Below, piece by piece: positions 1-7,322 of a stretch of 64,000 nt of DNA (its first letter is position 1; every line of letters starts with the position of its first letter). Both the position numbers and the translations under genes were made by a program. The notes below the pieces were generated by a model. That model saw only the letters and a program-made list of their open reading frames with translations. It did not search any database and was not told the DNA's origin. This stretch comes from Bacteroidota bacterium (GTDB lineage Bacteria > Bacteroidota > Bacteroidia > Bacteroidales > UBA4417): the NCBI GenBank assembly GCA_013376995.1, contig JACAAZ010000004.1, forward strand, positions 1 through 64,000, given 5' to 3'.

Positions 1-125
1 TCTTTTATCTTTTGTCTTTTGTCTTTTGTCTTTTATCTTTTGTCTTTTATCTTTTATCTTTTGTCTTTTATCTTTTGTCTTTTGTCTTTTATCTTTTATC
101 TTTTGTCTTTTATATTTTGTCTTCT
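1..125. repeat. Heptanucleotide tandem array, TCTTTTG/TCTTTTA units
   Basis: The window opens inside an array of 7-nt units, mainly TCTTTTG and TCTTTTA, so its true left end is not visible. From about 140 to 225 the sequence stays pyrimidine-rich with decayed 7-nt periodicity (CCTTGTCCC-like words). The array lies downstream of the leftward gene that ends at 246, so its transcript copy would be purine-rich. Because 7 is not a multiple of 3 and the units lack stops on the + strand, all three + frames stay open here. Those frames are artefacts, not genes. Confidence 0.9.
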
Positions 126-245
126 CAAGCCTTCCACTATCCTTTATCCCATCCCCTCGTCCCCCGTCCCTTATCTCCTTATCACCCTGTCCTCAATCCC
201 CTTGTCCCTCAACAAACAAATATACATTTTTACATCCATCTCAAC

Positions 246-821
246 TCACTTCAACCCCAGCTTTTCACCCTTTTCAAGTAATGAGAGTGATTCGGCAATT
301 CTCTTAAGTCGCGTTTCCTCCTTTTTTGCGCTTCCAATCCATAAATTGTATAATCGCCTTGCTGAGGCAGGAAGCTCATGGTAGTGGTCATAGGCTTTCT
401 GGTTGGATTGCAGGGCCTCTTCAAATTCAGCTAATACCAGGCTGACAGGTTGTGCTTCTTCTTTTTTGGGACTTGACATTTCTTCCCAGTGTTTCCTGAA
501 TTTTAATCCTGATGTATGCATTTTACCGGCAATCTCCAGTTTTTGAGCTAAACGGATATTCGTTTCTGACCAATTGCTTTTTGCTCTGCGGGGAGTAAAG
601 CGCTGCATGTACCTCTCTTCATCAATAGTCTTTACAATGCCATCTATCCATCCGAAACAGAGGGCTTCTTCAAGGGCTTCGCGGTAAATGATGGTTTGCT
701 TTTTCGTATGTTTCTTAAAATATATTACCCATATTTCTTGTTCTTTATCATAAAATCCGGATAACCATTTTCTCCATGAATCCCGGTCTTCAAAAAAAAC
801 TGCTGGTATTTTTTTTTCCAT
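246..821 (-). CDS. YdeI/OmpD-associated family protein
   Basis: This 191-residue soluble protein has no signal peptide. The N-terminal half, with its WRKWL segment near the start and the ALCFGWIDG motif around residues 52-60, is typical of the YdeI/OmpD-associated (bacteriocin-protection, COG4430) family. The C-terminal part (EEALQSNQKAYDHYHELP and an RRLY segment) matches the family's helical tail. Relatives have been linked to polymyxin or bacteriocin tolerance, but the biochemical role is unknown. The start is 5 bp after the stop of the upstream S37 peptidase, so the two are probably co-transcribed. A heptanucleotide array lies about 120 bp downstream. The family call is firm; the function is not. 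Confidence 0.85.
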   Translation of the reverse strand: MEKKIPAVFFEDRDSWRKWLSGFYDKEQEIWVIYFKKHTKKQTIIYREALEEALCFGWIDGIVKTIDEERYMQRFTPRRAKSNWSETNIRLAQKLEIAGKMHTSGLKFRKHWEEMSSPKKEEAQPVSLVLAEFEEALQSNQKAYDHYHELPASARRLYNLWIGSAKKEETRLKRIAESLSLLEKGEKLGLK

Positions 822-826
822 AGAAA

Positions 827-2128
827 CTAATTGGATTTAAAGTTAGGATGCAGATCCATTCCCAGCCATAGATTTAATGCCTTTACGACTTCTGCCTGCT
901 GGTCAGGGTTCAGTGTGCGGATGGTGGCGCCATGAGTGCCATGGGCCATAACTTCCTTGATCGAACCCATACCCGGCTTGATCTCGGCACCGGTAGCCCC
1001 CCATGGATCTGATTCTCCATAGACAAAGATCATATGCTGAGGATTATTCTTCATAAATCTTTTAAGTTTATGAACATAACTTCCATCCCATTTTACATCG
1101 GCTCCCCTTGGCGCAAAAGCAGAATTCGGATAATCTTTCATTTTGAGATACTTCCGGAAAGGCCATTCATCATATTCATAATAACCCAGCTGGGTGTAAA
1201 ACTGGTAATTGGCTGCATCGAAAGGGTGCGCGGCTTCAGTATACCAAAACGGGGGAACAATCTTAATCAGAAAGGCAACCATCTTTTCGGGACTGGTATT
1301 GTTCAAATCCGGCAGTTTGCTGCAATCTGCGGTATATTGCCAGAAGGAAAAGGGCAATTCCAGGACTGAATAATCAAAAGCAGTTTCAGTATCCAATTCA
1401 GTGAAAGTATAGCCCTGGTAGGTGCAGATCTCTTTGTATAAGGGAAGAGTTGTCTTTTTGTTTTTAAGAAGATAAAACTGGATATCACGGATCTGTTTCC
1501 TGTTAGCGGCTGTTCCTACTTTCCTGAAATGTTTTTCAATTCTTTTATCAATCAGGCTGTAATTCAGTGGTGCAACATAGGGAATTGTAACATCTACATC
1601 ATCAGGGTAAAACACCTTGTACTCAGTAGCTGTCTGCCCACCTTTACTCACTCCTGTCGTTATCCACTTCCCGGTATAAATTTCCCCAAACAACTTGCGG
1701 ATGGTATGATAATCAGCTGCATCCTGCTCAACTGTCAGGTATTTCCACTCCAGTTTTGAAGGAATGGAGGCGCCAAAGTACCGGTGTTCAACGTATAGCT
1801 GGTTTGCATTCAGTATCTCCGCCGGCTCATCCACCAGGTATCCGTTCATCCACTCAGCGCCATAACCCTCGGTTTCCATGACGGTAGGGCGGTCATAACC
1901 CCTGTGGCCAACATAGATCCGCTGTTTGAACCATGCGCCGCCCGGGTTGCTGTGATCGACCGGTTGGGGGAGCATCAAAACATAAAATTCTGCCCATACG
2001 GAAGAATCTACTTTTTTGACTTCCGCACCAGGAATGGATTTCAGGAAGGTTAAAAGCTTTGTTTCCTGTCCAACCGACAGAAACGGTATGAAAAGCAGAA
2101 TGAAAATCAGGGACCTGATGGTTTTCAT
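827..2128 (-). CDS. Secreted S37/S28-type serine peptidase (PS-10 tripeptidyl aminopeptidase family)
   Basis: The 433-residue protein begins with a signal peptide (residues 1-20, ending SVGQ), so it is exported. The alpha/beta-hydrolase nucleophile elbow GVSKGGQ places the catalytic serine at residue 161. The conserved stretch EYKVFYPDDVDVTIPYVAP follows it. A VYGESDPWG segment and a GTHGATI segment near the C-terminus probably carry the Asp and His of the triad. This pattern is that of the Streptomyces PS-10 (Peptidase_S37) family, which removes tripeptides from protein N-termini. The cleavage preference here is inferred only from family. It is first in a two-gene unit with the YdeI-like gene. 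A -7 promoter box lies at 2150-2157. Confidence 0.85.
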   Translation of the reverse strand: MKTIRSLIFILLFIPFLSVGQETKLLTFLKSIPGAEVKKVDSSVWAEFYVLMLPQPVDHSNPGGAWFKQRIYVGHRGYDRPTVMETEGYGAEWMNGYLVDEPAEILNANQLYVEHRYFGASIPSKLEWKYLTVEQDAADYHTIRKLFGEIYTGKWITTGVSKGGQTATEYKVFYPDDVDVTIPYVAPLNYSLIDKRIEKHFRKVGTAANRKQIRDIQFYLLKNKKTTLPLYKEICTYQGYTFTELDTETAFDYSVLELPFSFWQYTADCSKLPDLNNTSPEKMVAFLIKIVPPFWYTEAAHPFDAANYQFYTQLGYYEYDEWPFRKYLKMKDYPNSAFAPRGADVKWDGSYVHKLKRFMKNNPQHMIFVYGESDPWGATGAEIKPGMGSIKEVMAHGTHGATIRTLNPDQQAEVVKALNLWLGMDLHPNFKSN

Positions 2129-2149
2129 GTATTCAGATTAAGGAATAAG

Positions 2150-2157
2150 CAAAAGTA
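2150..2157 (-). promoter_or_regulatory. Bacteroidota -7 box for the S37 peptidase gene
   Basis: On the minus strand this reads TACTTTTG, matching the Bacteroidota TAnnTTTG element, 21 bp upstream of the ATG at 2126-2128. No clear TTG element is seen at the usual distance, so the call rests on the -7 box and its position. Confidence 0.5.
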
Positions 2158-2262
2158 TTTAATTCATGAAAAGTATGAACAGGTAGGCAAAGGATGAAGA
2201 ATATATTCTTGCAAAAAATCTTGTCCTGGATAAGAAATTAACTTATAGTAAAAATCCAGACG

Positions 2263-2286
2263 TACCTGCCAGTCGGCAGACAGGTA
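2263..2286. repeat. Dispersed hairpin repeat, TACCTG...CAGGTA
   Basis: An inverted repeat (TACCTG at 2263-2268, CAGGTA at 2281-2286) encloses GTCGGCAGACAGG at 2272-2284. The reverse complement of that 13-mer recurs around 19512-19524. Both copies are intergenic. It looks like a small REP-like dispersed element. Confidence 0.5.
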
Positions 2287-2443
2287 TTACACTGATTTCC
2301 CACTTGAGCGGATTGGAATGTGCATGGTTTGGAAAATGACAATTTTATGACCTGTAATCTCGCAAAGTCGCCAGGCCGCAAAGATTCTTTCTTAATTATT
2401 CCAGGTTGACTTCATCTCTTCCGCTCAATGAACCAGGCGTTTA

Positions 2444-2478
2444 GCTCTATGCGCTTAGCGCTTCGCTCTGCGCCTTAC
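2444..2478. repeat. Short heptanucleotide array, GCNCTTN units
   Basis: Five in-phase 7-nt units (GCTCTAT, GCGCTTA, GCGCTTC, GCTCTGC, GCCTTAC) sit just left of the 11-nt array. They are nearly identical in style to units of the long array at 46650-46861, which suggests common origin or transfer between sites. Confidence 0.7.
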
Positions 2479-2499
2479 TACTGAATGACTATTGAATGA

Positions 2500-2515
2500 T
2501 CCGCCAGCTGGCGGA
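2500..2515. repeat. 16-bp perfect palindrome TCCGCCAGCTGGCGGA
   Basis: A perfect palindrome interrupts the left edge of the 11-nt array: one degenerate unit (2486-2496) lies to its left and the continuous array starts at 2518. It may be a separate small dispersed element inserted at, or used to seed, the array boundary. Confidence 0.6.
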
Positions 2516-2517
2516 AA

Positions 2518-3034
2518 TGACCATCGATTGACCATCGAATGACCATTGACTGACCATCGATTGACCATTGAATGACCATTGAATGACCATTGAATGACCA
2601 TCGAATGACCATTAACTGACCATCGAATGACCATTGACTGACCATTGAATACCCATTGAATGACCATCGATTGACCATCGAATGACCATTGACTGACCAT
2701 CGAATGACCATTGACTGACCATTGACTGACCATTGAATGACCATTGACTGACCATCGAATGACCATTGACTGACCATCGAATGACCATTGACTGACCATT
2801 GAATGACCATTGAATGACCATCGCATGACCATTGACTGACCATTGACTGACCATTGAATGACCATCGATTGACCATTGACTGACCATTGACTGACCATTG
2901 AATGACCATTGAATGACCATCGCATGACCATTGAATGACCATTGAATGACCATTGAATGACCATTGAATGACCATCGATTGACCATCGATTGACCATTGA
3001 CTGACCATTGACTGACCATTGAATGACCATTGTA
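2518..3034. repeat. 11-nt tandem repeat array, 47 units of TGACCATYGAN
   Basis: The 517 bp divide exactly into 47 units of 11 nt. The last intact unit, starting at 3024, is in phase with the first at 2518, so no net indel has occurred. The core TGACCAT is nearly constant. Variation concentrates at units of type TTGAA, TTGAC, CGAT, CGAA and CGCA; rare variants are TACCCATTGAA near 2650 and TGACCATTAAC near 2611. Degenerate units extend the array to about 2486 and 3045. It fills the space between the divergent S37-peptidase and HD-protein genes. All three minus-strand frames are open and give the same 11-residue pattern, so it is not convincingly coding. It lacks the spacer structure of CRISPR. 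Confidence 0.95.
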
Positions 3035-3100
3035 TAACTATTGTATAGCCACACCTATCCCCATTCCCATCCATTGTTTAAATTTGTCAAAAAAATCACC

Positions 3101-3661
3101 ATGATCCTCCCCCGAGAAGAAGCCCTGGAACTACTTAAGAAATACATTAAGAATGAAAGGATGATTGCTCATTGCCTTGCCTCAGAAGCGGTGATGAGGG
3201 CATTGGCCTTCAAATTGGGCCAGGACCCTGATGCATGGGGACAGGCTGGTTTGCTTCATGACCTCGATGTGGAAGTTACCAATGCTGATGCCATGATCCA
3301 TGGCCCTGAAGGTGCCCGGTGGCTTGCAGAAATGGGAATAGATGCAGATATTGTTGATGCTGTTGCCATGCACAATGAAGTGGCCGCAGGGAAGGAAAGA
3401 AGCACCCTCTTCCAGCATGCCCTTGCAGCCGGCGAAACAATAACCGGTCTAATTACTGCAACAACTTATGTTTATCCTGATAGGAGGGTAGCTTCCGTTA
3501 AGCCAAAGTCAGTAGTAAAACGTATGAAGGAAAAAGCATTTGCAGCTTCTGTAAAACGGGAGAATATCATGGAATGTGAAAAGATTGGGATTCCAATCGA
3601 CGAATTTGCTGAAATTGCGGTTGGCGCCATGGTCATTGTAGCAGAAGAAATTGGATTGTAG
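3101..3661 (+). CDS. HD-domain (HDIG-type) putative phosphohydrolase
   Basis: The 186-residue cytoplasmic protein has HD-superfamily metal ligands in order: H24, the H53-D54 pair in LLHDLD, and H91 in AMHNE. It therefore probably binds a divalent metal and hydrolyses a phosphate ester or nucleotide, but the substrate cannot be read from the sequence. The ATG at 3101 was chosen because upstream codons run into the 11-nt repeat array and are not protein-like. It is followed 46 bp later by the FtsB-like gene. The dense repeat array directly upstream may affect its expression. Confidence 0.85.
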   Translation: MILPREEALELLKKYIKNERMIAHCLASEAVMRALAFKLGQDPDAWGQAGLLHDLDVEVTNADAMIHGPEGARWLAEMGIDADIVDAVAMHNEVAAGKERSTLFQHALAAGETITGLITATTYVYPDRRVASVKPKSVVKRMKEKAFAASVKRENIMECEKIGIPIDEFAEIAVGAMVIVAEEIGL

Positions 3662-3695
3662 GCTATCATCCTGTTTTATTTGAACAGGAAATTTT

Positions 3696-3703
3696 TACCT
3701 TTG
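3696..3703 (+). promoter_or_regulatory. TACCTTTG -7 box just upstream of the FtsB-like gene
   Basis: TACCTTTG ends 4 bp before the ATG at 3708, so a start site at the usual distance would give an almost leaderless mRNA. The nearest TTG is only 13 nt upstream of the box, which is short. The call is tentative. Confidence 0.4.
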
Positions 3704-3707
3704 AAAT

Positions 3708-4025
3708 ATGTTCCGCAAAATATATAATAAGATTCCCCGTTTCATCAAGAACAAGTATTTCATTGTCTTGCTGATCTTTGTGGTTTGGATGTTTTTCCTT
3801 GACCGGAACAATATCCTCTCACAATTGGGACTGAGGGGTGACCTTCACAAATTGAGAAAGGAAAAAGAGTTTTATCTTAAGGAGACTGCAAACGACAGTA
3901 TTGAATTACAGCGACTGATGAATGATTCTATGGAGGCTGAAAAATTAGGCAGGGAAAGGTATATGATGAAGAAGGACAGTGAGGATATTTTTCTGATTGT
4001 CAGGAAGCCCGCAATTAAAAAATAA
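3708..4025 (+). CDS. FtsB/DivIC-family septum formation initiator
   Basis: This 105-residue protein has the bitopic layout of FtsB/DivIC: a short basic cytoplasmic N-terminus, one membrane segment at about residues 17-31, then a periplasmic coiled coil rich in Lys, Glu and Leu (about 40-80). The family links FtsL and FtsQ within the divisome. The C-terminal stretch (GRERYMMKKDSEDIFLIV) matches the usual family ending, where a tyrosine-containing turn follows the coiled coil. It lies between an HD protein and a DUF4468 protein, on the same strand, with 46 and 51 bp gaps. The call is confident at family level. Confidence 0.85.
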   Translation: MFRKIYNKIPRFIKNKYFIVLLIFVVWMFFLDRNNILSQLGLRGDLHKLRKEKEFYLKETANDSIELQRLMNDSMEAEKLGRERYMMKKDSEDIFLIVRKPAIKK

Positions 4026-4076
4026 CTTCAGCCCAGGCATGAATATTGATCATTTAGCCCCTTTAATCTGAAAAAC

Positions 4077-4622
4077 ATGAGAGGAATTGGAACCAGCATA
4101 TTTGCTGCATTTATTTTGTTGTCAACCTTTGTAAGGGCCCAGGAAACCGCGCCCCAGATGCCTGTTGATGAAGAAACCAAACTAATTACCTATAAAGAAG
4201 TTGTTAAAATAGAAGGGACTAAGCCCGAACTATTTAACAGGGCAATTGAGTGGATTGGGAAGAATTATAAGAACGCAGCTGATGTTACCAAGGTCCGTGA
4301 CCCTGAAAGCGGGCTTATAGAACTCATTCACAGGATCGAACTTACCTACGATGAAAAAGGCGTCAATAAGTCGGGAGGGATTGTGGATTATACCCTTCGT
4401 ATTGAGTTAAAAGATGGCCGTTACAGGTATACATTTACCAATTTTAACCTTAAACAGGCTTCCCGGGTTCCCATCGAAAAATGGCTTGATAAAACCGATA
4501 AGGCATATTCTCCATCCTGGGATCATTACCTTTTCCAGGTAGATAAGTCAGTTCATGAAATTATCGACAGCCTCAAAAAAGGAATGCAGCCTCCGGTTAA
4601 GAAGAAACCAGACGAATGGTAG
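4077..4622 (+). CDS. Exported DUF4468 (TBP-like fold) protein
   Basis: The 181-residue protein starts with a signal peptide (residues 1-21, ending VRAQ). The mature part opens with the pattern KLITYKEVVKIEGTKPELFNRAIEWI, characteristic of DUF4468, a Bacteroidota-specific domain predicted to have a TBP-like fold. A second conserved segment, DYTLRIELKDGRYRYTFTNF, follows in the centre. The C-terminal 15 residues are Lys/Pro-rich. The biological role is unknown, but the protein is probably periplasmic. It runs convergent to the PPP phosphatase gene, 23 bp away. Confidence 0.85.
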   Translation: MRGIGTSIFAAFILLSTFVRAQETAPQMPVDEETKLITYKEVVKIEGTKPELFNRAIEWIGKNYKNAADVTKVRDPESGLIELIHRIELTYDEKGVNKSGGIVDYTLRIELKDGRYRYTFTNFNLKQASRVPIEKWLDKTDKAYSPSWDHYLFQVDKSVHEIIDSLKKGMQPPVKKKPDEW

Positions 4623-4645
4623 GCTTATAAACTAAGTGGATTGAG

Positions 4646-5368
4646 CTAAGGTTGCTGATCAAGGTTAGGCTGGATCTTCAAATCCATTGTATTCAACTCT
4701 AAGGCAGTGAGGTTGCCATAACCAGGCCGGTCGGTCATATATACTCCGTTGTCGAGTGCAATGAAATTATAGACATTGTTGATTTTCAGGCAGGAGTAGA
4801 TGAATTCAAGGTCAACCGGTACATGCCCGTGAATAATCCTTCTTCCGGCTAGCTTATCAGGGTCAATTTCATAATCCCTGGTCCAAAGCATCGCATTTTC
4901 ATCTTCAAAGATATTGTCGTTCTTGAAGTTGAACCCGGCGTGAACAATAAGGAATTTGCCGTATTGGGAGTAGAAAGGAAGAGCTTTCAGCCAGTTCACA
5001 TAAATATCCGGGATGTTGCTGATTTTTTTCTCGCCAAAACTTTTCAGTGTAGCTTCGCCTCCAAAACGGAACCACTCTTTGCGCAGCTTACCAGCTCCTC
5101 TGAATCCTTTCCAGAATTTATTATTCTTTTCGGCTTCAATCACCTTCAACATAAAATCCTCATGGTTGCCGCGCAGTGTAAGCACATTGTAATGTTGCGA
5201 TTCCAGTTGCATTATATAATCTATCACACCTTTGCTGTCAGGCCCACGGTCAATAATATCGCCCAGGATAAACAGTTTGTCCCGCTTTTCAAGTTGGATC
5301 ATATCTTCCACCACATACCTGAGTGTCTGCAGGCAGCCGTGTATGTCAGGAATAACCCAGGTCTTCAT
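4646..5368 (-). CDS. PPP-family metallophosphoesterase (serine/threonine phosphatase-like)
   Basis: The 240-residue cytoplasmic enzyme shows the PPP signature in order: DIHG at residues 8-11, GDIIDRG at 36-42 and RGNHED at 66-71. HAGF and GHVPV follow in the C-terminal half and supply the remaining metal-binding histidines. Bacterial relatives hydrolyse phosphoproteins, bis(5'-nucleosyl) polyphosphates or other phosphoesters, so the substrate is uncertain. The gene stands alone; about 300 bp upstream lies gpmA with a heptanucleotide array at its 3' end. That gap also holds two direct copies of CCGCGGATT near 5550-5570, but no gene. Confidence 0.85.
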   Translation of the reverse strand: MKTWVIPDIHGCLQTLRYVVEDMIQLEKRDKLFILGDIIDRGPDSKGVIDYIMQLESQHYNVLTLRGNHEDFMLKVIEAEKNNKFWKGFRGAGKLRKEWFRFGGEATLKSFGEKKISNIPDIYVNWLKALPFYSQYGKFLIVHAGFNFKNDNIFEDENAMLWTRDYEIDPDKLAGRRIIHGHVPVDLEFIYSCLKINNVYNFIALDNGVYMTDRPGYGNLTALELNTMDLKIQPNLDQQP

Positions 5369-5588
5369 AAATGTTTATTAAATCTTTGAATCCTCTAATT
5401 AATAGAGATTCGTTCAAATTGTAATCAAAAAACGGGTCAATGCTCAAGCTGTTTATTTTCATTTCGTCGCTTAAGCAATTCTTCGTGCAGGAATTGCGGC
5501 ATCCATTTTATAATCAGCAATCAAAGCTTGGAAAATGGAACTCTGACTCCGCGGATTATACCGCGGATTTAAAAATACCTCCATTTTT

Positions 5589-5679
5589 CTGCCTCCTGCC
5601 TCCTGCCTCCTACCTCCTGCCTAATGTCTTCTGCCTCTTACTTCCTACTTCCTACTTCCTACTTCCTACTTCCTACTTC
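5589..5679. repeat. Heptanucleotide array (13 units, CTGCCTC to CTACTTC) overlapping the gpmA stop
   Basis: Exactly 13 units of 7 nt are in phase. Units near the left are CTGCCTC or CTACCTC; the right six are mostly CTACTTC. The last unit (5673-5679) contains the complement of the gpmA stop codon (CTA at 5673-5675) and the codon before it. The array therefore reaches into the coding sequence. On the gpmA mRNA strand it reads as GAAGTAG repeats directly after the stop. Confidence 0.95.
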
Positions 5680-6419
5680 TTCGCCTTCCCCTGATTTGCA
5701 ACCTCTTCCATCAGCTTCTTAATCACTTCCGGATCACCCAGGAAATAATCTTTCAGTAGATTTAGCTGGTCATCAAATTCAAAAACATAGGGAATACCGG
5801 TAGGAAGATTCAGGCTAACTATATCTTCATCACTAATCTTCTTCAGGACTTTTATCACAGCCCTCAGGCTGTTTCCATGTGCTGCAACCAAAACCTGGTC
5901 CTCTTTTTTCAAGGATTCACGAATAGTGCTCTCCCAGTAAGGAACCATGCGGCCAACGGTTTCCTTCAGTGATTCGGTAAGTGGTGCATCCGCTCCGATT
6001 GCAATATACCGGGGATCCAGCCTTGGATTTCTTGGGTCATCAGCAGCCAATGGAGCCGGTGGGACATCATAACTCCTGCGCCAGATATGCACTTGCTCAT
6101 CACCATATTGTGCAGCAGTTTCAGCCTTATTCATTCCCTGAAGGTTGCCATAATGCTTCTCATTCAACCGCCAGCTTTTCATTACCGGGATCCACATCTG
6201 GTCCATCTCCTCAAGGATATAATTCAGCGTCTTGATAGCTCTTTTAAGGTAGGAAGTATAGGCTATGGAAAAAGTAAATCCATTTTCTCTCAGAACTTTA
6301 CCTGCTTCATGGGCTTCATTTACTCCTCTTTCAGAGAGGTCAACATCTGTCCATCCGGTAAACCGGTTCTCTTTATTCCAAACACTCTCTCCGTGGCGGA
6401 CAAGTACGAGCTTTTTCAT
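5673..6419 (-). CDS. gpmA: 2,3-bisphosphoglycerate-dependent phosphoglycerate mutase
   Basis: The 248-residue protein interconverts 3- and 2-phosphoglycerate in glycolysis and gluconeogenesis. The phosphohistidine motif [10 protein letters not shown] gives R8 and H9, followed by [15 protein letters not shown]. The central [13 protein letters not shown] segment and the second catalytic histidine in AAHGNSLRA are intact. The length is right for the cofactor-dependent (dPGM) type. The last codons (GKAKK-stop) merge into a heptanucleotide array, so the extreme C-terminus may have been shaped by the repeat. A -7 promoter box lies at 6480-6487. The call is secure. Confidence 0.97.
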   Translation of the reverse strand: MKKLVLVRHGESVWNKENRFTGWTDVDLSERGVNEAHEAGKVLRENGFTFSIAYTSYLKRAIKTLNYILEEMDQMWIPVMKSWRLNEKHYGNLQGMNKAETAAQYGDEQVHIWRRSYDVPPAPLAADDPRNPRLDPRYIAIGADAPLTESLKETVGRMVPYWESTIRESLKKEDQVLVAAHGNSLRAVIKVLKKISDEDIVSLNLPTGIPYVFEFDDQLNLLKDYFLGDPEVIKKLMEEVANQGKAKK

Positions 6420-6479
6420 TTTTATTCTGCGCTTTAAGGTTAATATTTTTTAATTCTTTGGAAGTTTCGAAATTTTGTG

Positions 6480-6487
6480 CAAAAGTA
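6480..6487 (-). promoter_or_regulatory. Bacteroidota -7 box for gpmA
   Basis: The minus strand reads TACTTTTG, a match to TAnnTTTG, 60 bp upstream of the gpmA ATG. No TTG element is obvious at 17-22 nt. The rest of 6420-6690, between divergent gpmA and the deacetylase, is AT-rich with no gene. Confidence 0.5.
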
Positions 6488-6622
6488 AGGCTTTTCTTTT
6501 GAAACGAATTAATTGACATATGTCAAATTTTATTCTGGATTTCGTTTAAAAATGAAAAAAAAGCCTCAATCATTTATCTAGCATGTATCAATAAATTCGC
6601 CCGAAACAGCTAGGACTGAGAC

Positions 6623-6655
6623 TTGCCTTTAAAAGTAATGAAATATGTACCTTTG
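6623..6655 (+). promoter_or_regulatory. Promoter of the polysaccharide deacetylase gene
   Basis: TTG at 6623-6625 and TACCTTTG at 6648-6655 are separated by 22 nt. A GTG that could extend the downstream frame lies on the last base of this box, so it would precede the transcript start. This supports the ATG at 6691. Confidence 0.6.
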
Positions 6656-6690
6656 TGCCTGCAGAGAAAATCTTCCTGCTGGCTGACACT

Positions 6691-7302
6691 ATGTATTTCA
6701 AGACTGTTCCGCCCATTATCCGATCCTTATTACCTTCCAACCTGGAGTGGGAAATTTTAACCGATAGAAAGGAGATCTTCCTGACTTTCGATGATGGGCC
6801 GATCCCGGATGTCACCCACTGGGTGTTGGATCAACTGGACAGGGTAGGAGCTAAGGCCACTTTTTTCTGCGTAGGGGATAACGTTGGCAAGCATCCTGCA
6901 ATATTTGCAGAACTCGAAAAACGTGGACACCGGACGGGGAACCACACGTTTAACCATTTGCAGGCATGGAGAACGGATTATGTTACATACATGGATAACA
7001 CCCGTAAATGCGCTGACCTGGTTCCCGGTAATCTTTTCCGGCCACCGCATGGCCAGATTACTCCCCGACTGGCCAAAGAACTCGGTAAGAATTACAGGTT
7101 GATCATGTGGAGCCTGCTAACCCAGGACTACGACATAAACCTTAACCCGGAAAAAATTCTGAAGATAAGCCTGGAAAAAACAAAACCAGGATCAATCGTA
7201 GTTTTCCACGATAGTGTGAAAGCGTGGAAGAACCTGGAATATACTCTTCCCCGCTTCATCGACCACTTTTCAGGATTGGGATATTCATTCAGGTCTCTAT
7301 AA
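6691..7302 (+). CDS. Polysaccharide deacetylase (NodB-type, CE4) family protein
   Basis: The 203-residue protein carries the NodB motifs: TFDDGP at residues 32-37 (catalytic and metal Asp 34/35), the H85-x3-H89 metal pair in TGNHTFNH, and RPPHG at 117-121. The final HDS motif is in VVFHDS. It should remove N-acetyl groups from a peptidoglycan or exopolysaccharide sugar. No signal peptide is seen from this start. I preferred ATG 6691 over a GTG at 6655 because that GTG overlaps the promoter -7 box. It runs convergent to the M1 peptidase gene, 20 bp away. Confidence 0.9.
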   Translation: MYFKTVPPIIRSLLPSNLEWEILTDRKEIFLTFDDGPIPDVTHWVLDQLDRVGAKATFFCVGDNVGKHPAIFAELEKRGHRTGNHTFNHLQAWRTDYVTYMDNTRKCADLVPGNLFRPPHGQITPRLAKELGKNYRLIMWSLLTQDYDINLNPEKILKISLEKTKPGSIVVFHDSVKAWKNLEYTLPRFIDHFSGLGYSFRSL

Positions 7303-7322
7303 AAAGCTTGGGCCGTCCTGAG

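Noticed and set aside
12-384. Three plus-strand frames in the first heptad array
   Set aside because: They translate only FVFYLLS-type repeats caused by the 7-nt period, and run antisense into the YdeI-like gene.
2518-3034. CRISPR array
   Set aside because: Units are 11 nt with no spacers and no cas genes are present.
2455-3074. Three long minus-strand frames across the 11-nt array, encoding MVIQWSFNGHS-like repeats
   Set aside because: An 11-nt unit without stops gives the same 11-residue pattern in every frame. The frames overlap one another and have no start signal or flanking protein-like sequence, so they are a by-product of the repeat.
5440-5694. Frame crossing the heptad array beside gpmA
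   Set aside because: Its C-terminal half is the translated repeat ([14 protein letters not shown]) and it overlaps gpmA on the other strand.
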